Origin: Marivirga sericea
GTDB lineage: Bacteria > Bacteroidota > Bacteroidia > Cytophagales > Cyclobacteriaceae
Assembly (NCBI RefSeq): GCF_900177665.1
Contig: NZ_FXAW01000004.1
Location: 62,001 to 126,000, forward strand
Reading direction: 5' to 3'
Length of the DNA stretch: 64,000 bases
Within the stretch, counting starts at the first letter, position 1; each line of letters begins with the position of its first letter. Positions 26,901 to 34,404 of this stretch are shown here, in pieces. The translations under genes were made by a program, and so were the position numbers. The notes under the pieces were generated by a model. The model was not told the DNA's origin and did no database searches. It was given only the letters and a program-made list of their open reading frames with translations.

Positions 26901-28135
26901 TCGAAAAATCACTAAGTCAGCAATCAGAACTTTTCAGTGAGGGAATTGTACAGCAAGACTATAACTGGGAGCAGATACGAGAAACCCTGCAGCCCAACGA
27001 GGTGGCCATTGAGATGGTCAGATTCAGGCATTTCGATCATTATATAACAGATTCAGTAGTTTATCTAATGCTAATCCTCAAAAGTGAAGAAAAAAGTAAA
27101 CCAGAATTCGTAGTGATGGAATCTGGTAACGATATGGAATCTAAGTTTTTCAATAACTATAGAAATGCCATCAAATTCCGAGTGCAAGATAATTTTTCAT
27201 ATAAAAACTTTTGGGAGCCAATTGAGAAGGCTGTCGGTCTCAATAAAACAATCTATTTGTCACCTGACGGGGTTTACAACCAGATCAACTTGGAAGCAAT
27301 CCCAATTGGCAATCAGCAATACTTATTAGACAAAACAAACATAGTGCTAGTCAGTAATACGAAAGATTTGTATCTGAAAAAGAATGCAAGCGAAACTTCA
27401 CAGGATGAAAAAACCGCATTACTGTTTGGAGACCCCAAGTTTTACCTCGCTTCAAGACAAGAGTACATAAGTGAATTTCGGTCTGGAGCCACTCAAATCA
27501 GTGATTTACCTGGAACTAAGATAGAGATAGACGCCCTGACAAAACTTTTCGAACAAAACGGTTGGACCACATCAAACTATCTGGATACAAAAGCAGCAGA
27601 AGAAAGAGTAAAGGACATGAAAAGCCCCAAAGTTTTTCACATCGCTACGCATGGGTTCTTTACTGAAAAGGAGGATAGAAAGCAGGATAACAGTTTCGAG
27701 AATAATCAAATGAGCGAAAATCCATTGCTTAATACGGGCTTAATGCTGAAAGGATCTGGAGATTTGCTTACTAAAACCCGCTACAATTATAATATTGAGC
27801 CTGGCATTTTAACCGCCTATGAAGCAATGAACCTCAATTTAGATAAGACTGATTTAGTGGTCCTTTCTGCCTGTGAAACTGGCCTCGGTGAAGTACATGG
27901 TGGTGAAGGAGTGTTCGGACTCCAGAGATCTTTCCTTGTGGCGGGAGCTAAAACACTAGTCATGAGCCTTTTTAAAGTCTCCGATGAAGCAACTCAGAAA
28001 CTAATGGTTTCTTTCTATGAAAAATGGTTAGAAACTGGAGACAAGAGACAAGCCTTTATTGATGCCAAAAAAGAAATTCGCAATGAATACAAAGACCCTA
28101 TTTATTGGGGGGCTTTTGTGATGATAGGTATCTAG
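23909..28135 (+). CDS. Exported TPR-CHAT protein (caspase-like peptidase)
   Basis: This 1408-residue protein has a signal peptide (about 1-28, ending NAQS). A very long array of tetratricopeptide repeats, some of kinesin-light-chain type (EEFYSRAISVLENQFGRDHV), covers about 30-870. A helical linker leads to a C-terminal CHAT domain (about 1090-1405). The predicted catalytic dyad is intact: His1248 in FHIATHGFF and Cys1322 in LSACETGLGEVHGGEG. CHAT domains are caspase/separase-like cysteine peptidases. The signal peptide places it outside the cytoplasm, where substrate and activation are unknown. It is monocistronic, with a terminator at 28146-28180. Confidence 0.9.
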   Translation: MGTTKRLFNLVFLGLTFFAFAHYQANAQSVKKYNKYIEKAEKKFDQGKFEKALKFVDKLESKSTQKFGAENQFLAVAKLKQAKYNWALGQFDDYYKINSDALAISQKTNGENSISHGINLIDAAQNMVNYGNYVKAYDYLEQAIDLFQNSDAADDLYLSELKLKKAEILIAIGDYNKALKLINQEEAFYLQRTLDKDNNLKNKQLEKRFEDAARMITLKSNALRHKGEIRRADSAFSTGESWIKDKLNKRNKYFADHLYYFAEFLEENGTRELPFSYYSDAYIYSISANGANHPSTLKYLEKLVLNTIKENNISKALAFYKDLEKILKTNFDKNSSHFVKLATISFESDLRKGDIKKLEQAAAKLSDDKNLLPADHPIRIELLNTLVKVASAKNNYQNAEGYLNQIIDIKSMLYGDTSVSTSYSKLDLAHHWVDHTDKFEDAVKIYNQEFYGKIEKQITTKHYKYVNLLNHLATTYQIDDDYEKASDLLDEALLATRTKYDNQDIDFGKELNLIADLQIKIGEYEKAEVNIAESISILQNFDTEFSIVYYIMALETQAKLLSIKGFFDEAEDALELSQKLYSRTIPSPEYNPLLASQELASVYLKVGKYGETEKILLKALERNTELYGEDSRKLILPMVDFGRLQLIKGDYTKTEELGRRALEISENTFGKNSTKNAPAILLLGELYETLGDYDKSEEFYSRAISVLENQFGRDHVDVATSISKLAIVLFYEGDENAQKIEDLLFEAKTIVGKRFSPKSPLYADLLKDMARFFISEDKLEDALSFLEQSEDIWKDKAGRRNNIKAADIHILRGDIFYKQRKWNAAESEYKESQKLNEKFFNDQHPEYVKATSRMSKVYYMDGNQRKAKTYIEEVMKNYNVFIKEYFPALSEREKTKYWNTIRDDYDYFNTMALTMHDRYPEMIQTVFNNTLKTKGLLLSSSIKMRERILNSNDSILKTQYFDWLDKKELLSNAISMSKEQLESEGINLSQLAREVELIEKSLSQQSELFSEGIVQQDYNWEQIRETLQPNEVAIEMVRFRHFDHYITDSVVYLMLILKSEEKSKPEFVVMESGNDMESKFFNNYRNAIKFRVQDNFSYKNFWEPIEKAVGLNKTIYLSPDGVYNQINLEAIPIGNQQYLLDKTNIVLVSNTKDLYLKKNASETSQDEKTALLFGDPKFYLASRQEYISEFRSGATQISDLPGTKIEIDALTKLFEQNGWTTSNYLDTKAAEERVKDMKSPKVFHIATHGFFTEKEDRKQDNSFENNQMSENPLLNTGLMLKGSGDLLTKTRYNYNIEPGILTAYEAMNLNLDKTDLVVLSACETGLGEVHGGEGVFGLQRSFLVAGAKTLVMSLFKVSDEATQKLMVSFYEKWLETGDKRQAFIDAKKEIRNEYKDPIYWGAFVMIGI

Positions 28136-28145
28136 CAAAGACACT

Positions 28146-28180
28146 AATAGCGAGAGGTTCTACTTCTCGCTATTCTTTTT
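28146..28180 (+). terminator. Terminator of the CHAT gene, overlapping the convergent gene's 3' end
   Basis: A 10-bp stem (28146-28155 with 28165-28174) surrounds a 9-base loop and is followed by CTTTTT. Bases 28160-28174 also code for the last residues and stop of the minus-strand gene, so one sequence serves two purposes. Confidence 0.8.
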
Positions 28181-28765
28181 CCAGTCCCTAATAAAATTAC
28201 TCCAAGTCATAGGGTTTAAAAAATTATTGGGTGGCACTATTCCAGTCATTTCATATAACCTAGCATATCTCCATTGGTCATAATAGGGACCATTTTGCTC
28301 ATTTTGGGTCTGCAATAAACCATTTAAATCCTTTTTAAAACGATCTAGCTGTCTTTTCTGAACATCCGTTAACTCAGACTTTACAATTGTATCAGTAAAG
28401 TAATCAACATCAGGCAGAGGGTAGACTGTAATTTCTTCCAACAATACATTTTCACGTACCATCAATTCAATTAGGGAATATGTTTTACCCTCTAATAATT
28501 TGGGGATTATAAAAGTTGAGTTTTGATACCCAACACTTCTAAAAGTTATGGTATCACCAGGATAGGCTAAAAATGAAAAATAACCCGAGTTGTCTGCTAC
28601 CGTACCGCTTTTACCCGCACCAATCAAAACCGTTGTAAATGGTACCGGCTCCATATTTTCTGCATCTAAAATTACACCCGTTATGTTGATGGGGTCGTCT
28701 TCTTGAGCACAAACTGAAAAGCTAAAAAAAAGTATCGGTAGTAGTATAAAAAGATTATTTCTCAT
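28160..28765 (-). CDS. Exported protein with carboxypeptidase-regulatory-like domain
   Basis: This protein of about 201 residues starts MRNNLFILLPILFF and has a signal peptide ending SVCAQ. A CarboxypepD_reg-like beta-sandwich follows (ITGVILDAENMEPVPFTTVL through TITFRSVGYQNSTF, roughly residues 26-105). This domain is common at the N-terminus of TonB-dependent receptors, but here no plug or barrel follows, only about 90 mostly helical residues. I chose the ATG at 28765 because it starts the signal peptide; a longer frame overlaps the M42 gene. It lies 11 bases after the M42 peptidase stop. Function unknown. Confidence 0.8.
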   Translation of the reverse strand: MRNNLFILLPILFFSFSVCAQEDDPINITGVILDAENMEPVPFTTVLIGAGKSGTVADNSGYFSFLAYPGDTITFRSVGYQNSTFIIPKLLEGKTYSLIELMVRENVLLEEITVYPLPDVDYFTDTIVKSELTDVQKRQLDRFKKDLNGLLQTQNEQNGPYYDQWRYARLYEMTGIVPPNNFLNPMTWSNFIRDWKKNSEK

Positions 28766-28776
28766 GAATTGTAGAT

Positions 28777-29832
28777 TTAATGGTCCCAATTGTACTTGTC
28801 AAGTGTTTCTAAACAAGCATTTAACAATTGAACGGAATCCAGAATATCTTGTTTATGTGCCATTTCAATAACTTGATGCAAATTCCTAGTCGGGATAGAA
28901 ATAGCGCCTGCAATCGCACCATTTTTTCCCATTCTTTGCAAGCCTGCAGTATCGGTCCCACCGGCAGTTAAAATCTCCGGTTGCCATTTAATACTATTTC
29001 GATCGGCAGTCTGCTTCATGAATTCTACCATCCTATAATCGCAAATGGTCATAGCATCTAGAACTTTAATTGCCGTTCCTCCTCCTAGTGAAGTTACTTT
29101 TTCATGCGCTTGAGCACCAGGTAAGTCAAAAGCGATCGTAGTATCCAAAGCTATTCCAAAATCCGGATTAATATTATGAGAAGCCACATTAGCACCTCTT
29201 AACCCTACCTCTTCTTGCACTGTAAAGACTGCATAGACATCATAGGGGTGGTTCTTGATCGTTTTTAAAGCCTCAATTAATACAAAGACTGAAACTCTGT
29301 TGTCGATAGATTTGCAATTAACACAGTCCCCCATTTCAATTAAACCCCTTTCTCTAGTGACCGCATCTCCAACAGAAACTATCTTCTCAACCTCCTCTTT
29401 ACCCATTCCTAAGTCAATAAAATAGTCTGTAGTTTTGGATACCTTATTCCTTTCTTCAGTAGACATCACATGAATGGGTTTAGAACCCATCACTCCTATC
29501 ACATCTTTTTTACCGTGCACAATTACACGCTGAGCTGTCAGGGTTTTAGGGTCGAATCCTCCCAAAGTGGTGAATCTGAGGAAGCCATTTTCATCTATGT
29601 GTGTTACCATAAAGCCGATCTCGTCCATATGGGCTGCAACCATTACTTTTTTACTCTCAGGATTACTCTTAGCCTTCTTGATTGCATAAACATTCCCCAG
29701 ATTATCTACCTCTACTTCATCAACCAAGGCTTTAACTTCCTCAATTACTAAGTCTCTAATCCGTTTTTCGTGTCCTGGTGCGCCAGGTGTTTCACATATT
29801 TTTGAAAGTAATTCTATATTGAAATTTTCCAT
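28777..29832 (-). CDS. M42-family metallo-aminopeptidase
   Basis: This cytosolic, usually large-oligomer aminopeptidase (glutamyl aminopeptidase/TET group) has 351 residues. Metal ligands expected for the family are visible: His68 and Asp70 in VMVAAHMDEIGF, Asp in CKSIDNRVSV, the Glu pair in FTVQEEVGLRGA, Asp in GIALDTTIAFD, and a late His in RNLHQVIEMAH. The gene is followed 11 bases later by the regulatory-domain protein, so they may share a transcript. Substrate preference within M42 cannot be told here. Confidence 0.9.
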   Translation of the reverse strand: MENFNIELLSKICETPGAPGHEKRIRDLVIEEVKALVDEVEVDNLGNVYAIKKAKSNPESKKVMVAAHMDEIGFMVTHIDENGFLRFTTLGGFDPKTLTAQRVIVHGKKDVIGVMGSKPIHVMSTEERNKVSKTTDYFIDLGMGKEEVEKIVSVGDAVTRERGLIEMGDCVNCKSIDNRVSVFVLIEALKTIKNHPYDVYAVFTVQEEVGLRGANVASHNINPDFGIALDTTIAFDLPGAQAHEKVTSLGGGTAIKVLDAMTICDYRMVEFMKQTADRNSIKWQPEILTAGGTDTAGLQRMGKNGAIAGAISIPTRNLHQVIEMAHKQDILDSVQLLNACLETLDKYNWDH

Positions 29833-29925
29833 ATATTCTATATTTTAACTCAATCAAAATTAATTGAAATCTATAGCTATAAATAATATAAAGGGGAAAA
29901 AATTGTTTTCGGAAAGGGAAATAGA

Positions 29926-29960
29926 ACAAAAAAAAAGCCGATTGGCGACCAATCAGCTTT
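29926..29960 (-). terminator. Terminator of the cold-shock gene
   Basis: Read on the minus strand, a 12-bp stem (29960-29949 with 29945-29934) with a three-base loop and one G-U pair is followed by a long T-run (the A-run at 29926-29936 on the plus strand). It lies 28 bases after the cold-shock stop. Confidence 0.9.
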
Positions 29961-29988
29961 ACATTCAGAATCTATAAATTACTTAAAA

Positions 29989-30180
29989 TTATACTCTTCT
30001 GACACCAATGGCATTTAAGCCTTTCTTACCATCTGTAGTTTCAAAAGTTACTTTATCGTTCTTCTCGATATCGTCTTCTAAACCACTTACATGAACGAAT
30101 ATTTCGTTCTCTGTTTCGTCTTCTACAATAAATCCAAATCCTTTGTCTTCATTGAAGAACTTTACTGTTCCAGTACTCAT
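29989..30180 (-). CDS. Cold-shock protein (CspA family)
   Basis: This 63-residue single cold-shock domain has the RNA-binding motifs KFFNEDKGFGFI (RNP1-like) and IFVHVSGL (RNP2-like). It binds single-stranded nucleic acid and acts as an RNA chaperone. The family is typically 65-70 residues, so this is complete. The 84-base gap upstream is AT-rich and could hold a structured leader as in other csp genes, but I cannot show one. A strong terminator follows it, separating it from the M42 gene. Confidence 0.95.
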   Translation of the reverse strand: MSTGTVKFFNEDKGFGFIVEDETENEIFVHVSGLEDDIEKNDKVTFETTDGKKGLNAIGVRRV

Positions 30181-30264
30181 AAAATAAATTGTTATTAATT
30201 ATAAATTTGAAGCAATATACGTTTTTTGATTAATTCTGTTACTATTGTTGGAAATTAATTTTAT

Positions 30265-30747
30265 ATGAAAAAATTATTATTAGTTCGCCATGCAAAATCA
30301 AGCTGGGATTTTCCACATTTAAAAGATTACGACCGCCCTTTAAACGATAGAGGTAAAAGAGATGCTCCAAAAATGGCTCAATGGCTTTCTTCAAAAGCAC
30401 AAAAAGCTGATTTGATAATCAGTAGTGGAGCTGAAAGAGCGAAAAACACTGCAAGAGCTTTTCGGGCTGTGTTGAATACTCCATTGAGAATTGATGATGA
30501 TCTCTATCATGCCAGTCATTCCAAATTATTGAAATTCATAAAGCAAACTGACAATGCTATAAATTGTCTTATCTTAGTCAGCCATAATCCAGGCTTAAAT
30601 GATTTAGCTGATTATTTGCTTTCTGGCTTTCCAGACAACATTCCTACAACAGGTATTGTAAGTTTAAATTTAGATATAAAAAAATGGAATGAAGCTTCTC
30701 CTGAGAAAGCGTCACTCCATTTTTTCCAATATCCTAAGAATTTATGA
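30265..30747 (+). CDS. SixA-like histidine phosphatase
   Basis: This 160-residue member of the histidine phosphatase (phosphoglycerate-mutase-like) superfamily has the catalytic LLLVRHAKSSWD motif (His9). A conserved Arg lies in SGAERAKNTARAF and a second His in LVSHNPGLNDLA. Close relatives are annotated as SixA phosphohistidine phosphatases, which remove phosphate from histidine-phosphotransfer proteins. The physiological substrate here is not shown, although the window is rich in histidine kinases. Its stop codon abuts the stop of the convergent VPS10-like gene with no gap. Confidence 0.85.
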   Translation: MKKLLLVRHAKSSWDFPHLKDYDRPLNDRGKRDAPKMAQWLSSKAQKADLIISSGAERAKNTARAFRAVLNTPLRIDDDLYHASHSKLLKFIKQTDNAINCLILVSHNPGLNDLADYLLSGFPDNIPTTGIVSLNLDIKKWNEASPEKASLHFFQYPKNL

Positions 30748-33513
30748 TTACTTCACCTCAAATGACTCCATATTCTCTTCTTTGTCTAAAACAAATTTCA
30801 ATTTATATTTTCCCTTAGCAATGAAATCATCTTCAATTTTACAATTCCAGTGAAAACTTTGATAGCCTTTAGATAATTCCTCTTCCCATGAAGTTAGGCT
30901 TTTGCCTTCTTCATTCAATACTTCAATTTTCAGGTTGGCTTTTTTATCGGAATTATGAAAAACTGCTATTTCCATATTGGGAACATATTTTTTGGAATAG
31001 GGATGCGACTTCTCGCCCCAGTTCTTACTGAAACGAATATCGCCTAAGCCGAAAGTCACTAAATGATCTCCTGCATTACGCACAATTTTATGTAGGGGCT
31101 CAACATCCATTACATAAATACTTCTGCCATGCGTACCTACTATCAAATCAAGGTCTCTCGGATGAATTACCAAATCATAAGTAGCTACGTTAGGTATAGC
31201 TCCCAAATGCTGCCAATTGTCTCCATTATTGAAACTTGTATAAAGTCCGTGATCAGTTCCAATATAAAGCAGTCCTGCTACTTCTGTATCTTCATAAATG
31301 ACATTCACTGATTCGTGCGGTAAGTCTCCGCTAATAGACGTCCAATTTTGACCATAATTCGTACTTTTATAAACATAATTATTAAAATTATCTTGCCTGT
31401 AACCGGTCAATGAGAGGTAAACGGTAGCTTCATCATGACTTGAAGGGTGAATACTACTCACCCACAAATCTTCAGGAATACCGTTGTTTAAACTTTTAAT
31501 AGTTTGACCTTCTTTAAGCAACCAAACGTTCCCATCATCTGTTCCAAAATATGTTGTTCCAAAGTTAAGTGGTGATTCTGCAATCTCAGTGACAGTACCA
31601 TAAGGAACATTACCTTCCTTCCCACCATCAGTTAAATCACCTGTAATCGCAGTCCAAGTGTTGCCTTGATTTAAACTTCTGTAGACCTTCTGTGCACCTA
31701 TGTAAATAATATCAGGATTATGATGACTCATCACTACTGGAGTTCTCCAATTAAACCTTAGCCTATCTTCCCCTATGTTATGCTGGGGAGTAATATATAT
31801 TCTTTCGCTAGTCTCTCTATTAATTCGGAAATAATTACCGAATTGATATCCAACATAAACGACATCATTATTTCTTGGATCGGCATTCACAAACATCCCA
31901 TCTCCGCCGAAAATACTTTCCCATCTGCCTCTAACGTTAGGAACTGTACGAGAACTTCCAACCATCGTACCGTTATCCTGTAGGCCACCGTAGATATTGT
32001 AGGGTTCTTCCATATCCACATTAACTGTATAAAATTGTCCTACAGACATACTATTCTTATGATCCCAAGTAGCTCCACCATCATAAGAGATGTAAAGACC
32101 TCCATCGTTTCCTAAAATAATATGCTCATCATCTTCAGGATTAATCCACATGGCATGATGGTCAGCGTGAACTCCTCCAATGGAATCTGTTCGACCAAAA
32201 GTTTCTCCACCATCTCTTGAAACCACTAAGGGGACACCTAATGCATAAATTGTCTCTGGATCTTGCGTTGCAATTCTTACTTCACCAAAATAGTATCCAT
32301 AAGTATAATATACTCCTGATAAGTCATAATCATGCGGTTTTTGCCAAGTTTTGCCTTGGTCTTCTGATTTGTAAACTACCGCTCCTTTCACATCGGTATC
32401 GAACAACGCTTGATTGGCATCTCCTAAATATTCGCTCAATGCTTGTGGCTTATAACTTCCAGCTTTAACTTCTTTCTTTACATTGACCGCATTATACTTT
32501 TTAGGGAAACTATTGTCTTTTAGGTATGTATCTAACTCTTCATCGTTCAATGCAATAAAATCCTTTACTGACATTTCTAAGAAATCAGATGCTGATAAGC
32601 TTTCTTTTTCTGCTTTTTCCTTTTTAGTTTCCTTTTGGTAATCGACCAGTGCATACAAAATATCAGGATTGGACAGCGAAATATCCAGGCCGATTCTACC
32701 TGTAAATTTATCATCTTCCATTCCTTCCATTGACAGATTCCAATTTTCACCCCCATCAGCAGTCGTGTAAATTCCTGATCCAGAGCCATTTCCTATAAAG
32801 TTCCATGCATATCTTTTTCGCTCCCACATGCTAGCCCATAAAACATCAGGCTTTTGAGGATGAATGATTAAGTCTATAGCTCCCGTCTTGTCATCCACAT
32901 ACAAAACTTTCTTCCAGTTCTTCCCACCATCTATGGTTTTATATACTCCTCTCTCTTCATTATCAGAATATAAACCACCCATAGCAGCAACCCAAACTGT
33001 GTTAGGGTCTTCAGGATGCACTACAATTCTTCCGATATGTTGACTTCCAGGCAAACCTATGTGTTCCCAAGTTCGTCCTTTATCGGTTGTTTTATAAATT
33101 CCGGAACCAGCATAGCTACTTCTACTCGAATTATTCTCTCCTGTACCGACATAGATAATGTTTTCATTACTAGGTGCTAAGGCAATATCTCCTAAAGTCA
33201 GTGCACCCACATTATCAAAAATAGGTTTGAAGCTTATACCATTATTAAGGGTATGGTATAGACCACCCGAAGCATATGCAATATAAAACTCTTTTAAATT
33301 GTTTTTATTTACAGCGATGTCTACGATTCTTGCTCCCTGTATTACAGGGCCTACATTTCTTGCAGGATAGTTTTTCAAATCAGACGATTCAGCTAACGCT
33401 TTCCTACTTTGAATCCCTTTCAGAATGGAAGCGGCATCAGTCGGTTTCACCTGACTAAAGAGGACTAAAGGTGCATATAAAAACACAGAAAGTGAGAATA
33501 GTATTCTTTTCAT
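30748..33513 (-). CDS. Exported VPS10/sortilin-like BNR-repeat protein
   Basis: This protein of about 921 residues starts MKRILFSLSV with a signal peptide ending near LFSQ. It consists of repeated Asp-box motifs of the form S-x-D-x-G-x-x-W: YKTTDKGRTWEHIG, YKTIDGGKNWKKV, YTTADGGENWNLS, YKSEDQGKTWQK, YISYDGGATWDHK and YKSTNYGQNWTSI. These form beta-propellers like those of VPS10/sortilin and certain glycosidases. No catalytic residue set or type IX sorting tail is clear; it ends in a short beta-rich region. Probably secreted or outer-membrane-attached. It lies 96 bases after the lipocalin-like lipoprotein on the same strand. Confidence 0.88.
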   Translation of the reverse strand: MKRILFSLSVFLYAPLVLFSQVKPTDAASILKGIQSRKALAESSDLKNYPARNVGPVIQGARIVDIAVNKNNLKEFYIAYASGGLYHTLNNGISFKPIFDNVGALTLGDIALAPSNENIIYVGTGENNSSRSSYAGSGIYKTTDKGRTWEHIGLPGSQHIGRIVVHPEDPNTVWVAAMGGLYSDNEERGVYKTIDGGKNWKKVLYVDDKTGAIDLIIHPQKPDVLWASMWERKRYAWNFIGNGSGSGIYTTADGGENWNLSMEGMEDDKFTGRIGLDISLSNPDILYALVDYQKETKKEKAEKESLSASDFLEMSVKDFIALNDEELDTYLKDNSFPKKYNAVNVKKEVKAGSYKPQALSEYLGDANQALFDTDVKGAVVYKSEDQGKTWQKPHDYDLSGVYYTYGYYFGEVRIATQDPETIYALGVPLVVSRDGGETFGRTDSIGGVHADHHAMWINPEDDEHIILGNDGGLYISYDGGATWDHKNSMSVGQFYTVNVDMEEPYNIYGGLQDNGTMVGSSRTVPNVRGRWESIFGGDGMFVNADPRNNDVVYVGYQFGNYFRINRETSERIYITPQHNIGEDRLRFNWRTPVVMSHHNPDIIYIGAQKVYRSLNQGNTWTAITGDLTDGGKEGNVPYGTVTEIAESPLNFGTTYFGTDDGNVWLLKEGQTIKSLNNGIPEDLWVSSIHPSSHDEATVYLSLTGYRQDNFNNYVYKSTNYGQNWTSISGDLPHESVNVIYEDTEVAGLLYIGTDHGLYTSFNNGDNWQHLGAIPNVATYDLVIHPRDLDLIVGTHGRSIYVMDVEPLHKIVRNAGDHLVTFGLGDIRFSKNWGEKSHPYSKKYVPNMEIAVFHNSDKKANLKIEVLNEEGKSLTSWEEELSKGYQSFHWNCKIEDDFIAKGKYKLKFVLDKEENMESFEVK

Positions 33514-33609
33514 AATGATCAAATTTTGTATTTGACGAATATCTAATAATTACAGGATACTTTTTATTGAAAAGTTATAGTCGGATAAAATCGTGGATAA
33601 CCAATAGTA

Positions 33610-34335
33610 TCAATCTAACTTTTTGAAGAATATTCTCACTTTTGGCTGATCATAACTATCATTTTGTTTTTCATACCAGATGGTATTATTTACAATATTG
33701 AAAGTTATAAAGGACTCTTCACGATCTTTATTATCATAAAAATTAACTTTGGTAAGAGAACTATTGGCCCTCCAAAATCCTACGTTTTGATCCCCTTTCT
33801 CGCTTCCGTTGTAAAACCGACCATTTTCCGCTAGTACAATCCAGCGTTTTGGAAAGGCGTATTTATCAGTATTGTTATAGCCATTTACTGTAATCTTATC
33901 AACTACCCACTTTCCAATAAGTGCATTTTCCTCTGCAATTTCTACTTTTGGTAATTCTCTCTTCCGATTTAAAGTGATATTGAAGTGATTCTTTTTATCA
34001 GTCAAGTAGATTAATTCATCTGACGCTTTAACTTTCCAGGTTTTTATATCATCAAAAGGGCTTCCTTGCATCATAACCAGTTCATTCTTATCAGGCTTTA
34101 TCATCCAAGCTTTTTCGCTGACAGAATCTAGCAAGCCGACTTGATAAGTTCCCTCTTCGTTGAAAACTAAATAACGTGTATTGTTATCCAAATACTCGTT
34201 GATCATTTCATGACCATTTGCTTTCACGGAGGCGACATACCACTTCCCAGTCAACATTTCTGGAGGGGTAGTGTATTTACAAGCTGATAAGCCACTGATA
34301 ATAACAAATATCAATAATTGATATCTTGAACGCAT
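33610..34335 (-). CDS. Lipoprotein with two lipocalin-like domains
   Basis: This 241-residue protein begins with a lipoprotein signal (MRSRYQLLIFVII then lipobox LSAC, Cys19). The mature part looks like two tandem copies of one fold. The first starts LTGKWYVASVKANGHE (about 29-44) and the second LIGKWVVDKITVNGYN (about 140-155); each runs about 100 residues and is beta-rich. The repeat suggests duplication of a lipocalin-like/copper-resistance-like barrel. A ligand is not known. It follows the HhH-barrel gene by 69 bases on the same strand. Confidence 0.78.
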   Translation of the reverse strand: MRSRYQLLIFVIISGLSACKYTTPPEMLTGKWYVASVKANGHEMINEYLDNNTRYLVFNEEGTYQVGLLDSVSEKAWMIKPDKNELVMMQGSPFDDIKTWKVKASDELIYLTDKKNHFNITLNRKRELPKVEIAEENALIGKWVVDKITVNGYNNTDKYAFPKRWIVLAENGRFYNGSEKGDQNVGFWRANSSLTKVNFYDNKDREESFITFNIVNNTIWYEKQNDSYDQPKVRIFFKKLD

Positions 34336-34404
34336 TTTTACATTTTTAGTAACTATTACAAATTAATGAATTAAAATGATTCCATTCAATTCATATTAAA
34401 TATT

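Noticed and set aside
30748-33513. A type IX C-terminal sorting domain on the VPS10-like protein
   Set aside because: The C-terminus is beta-rich but lacks the expected conserved tail motifs; I would not call it.
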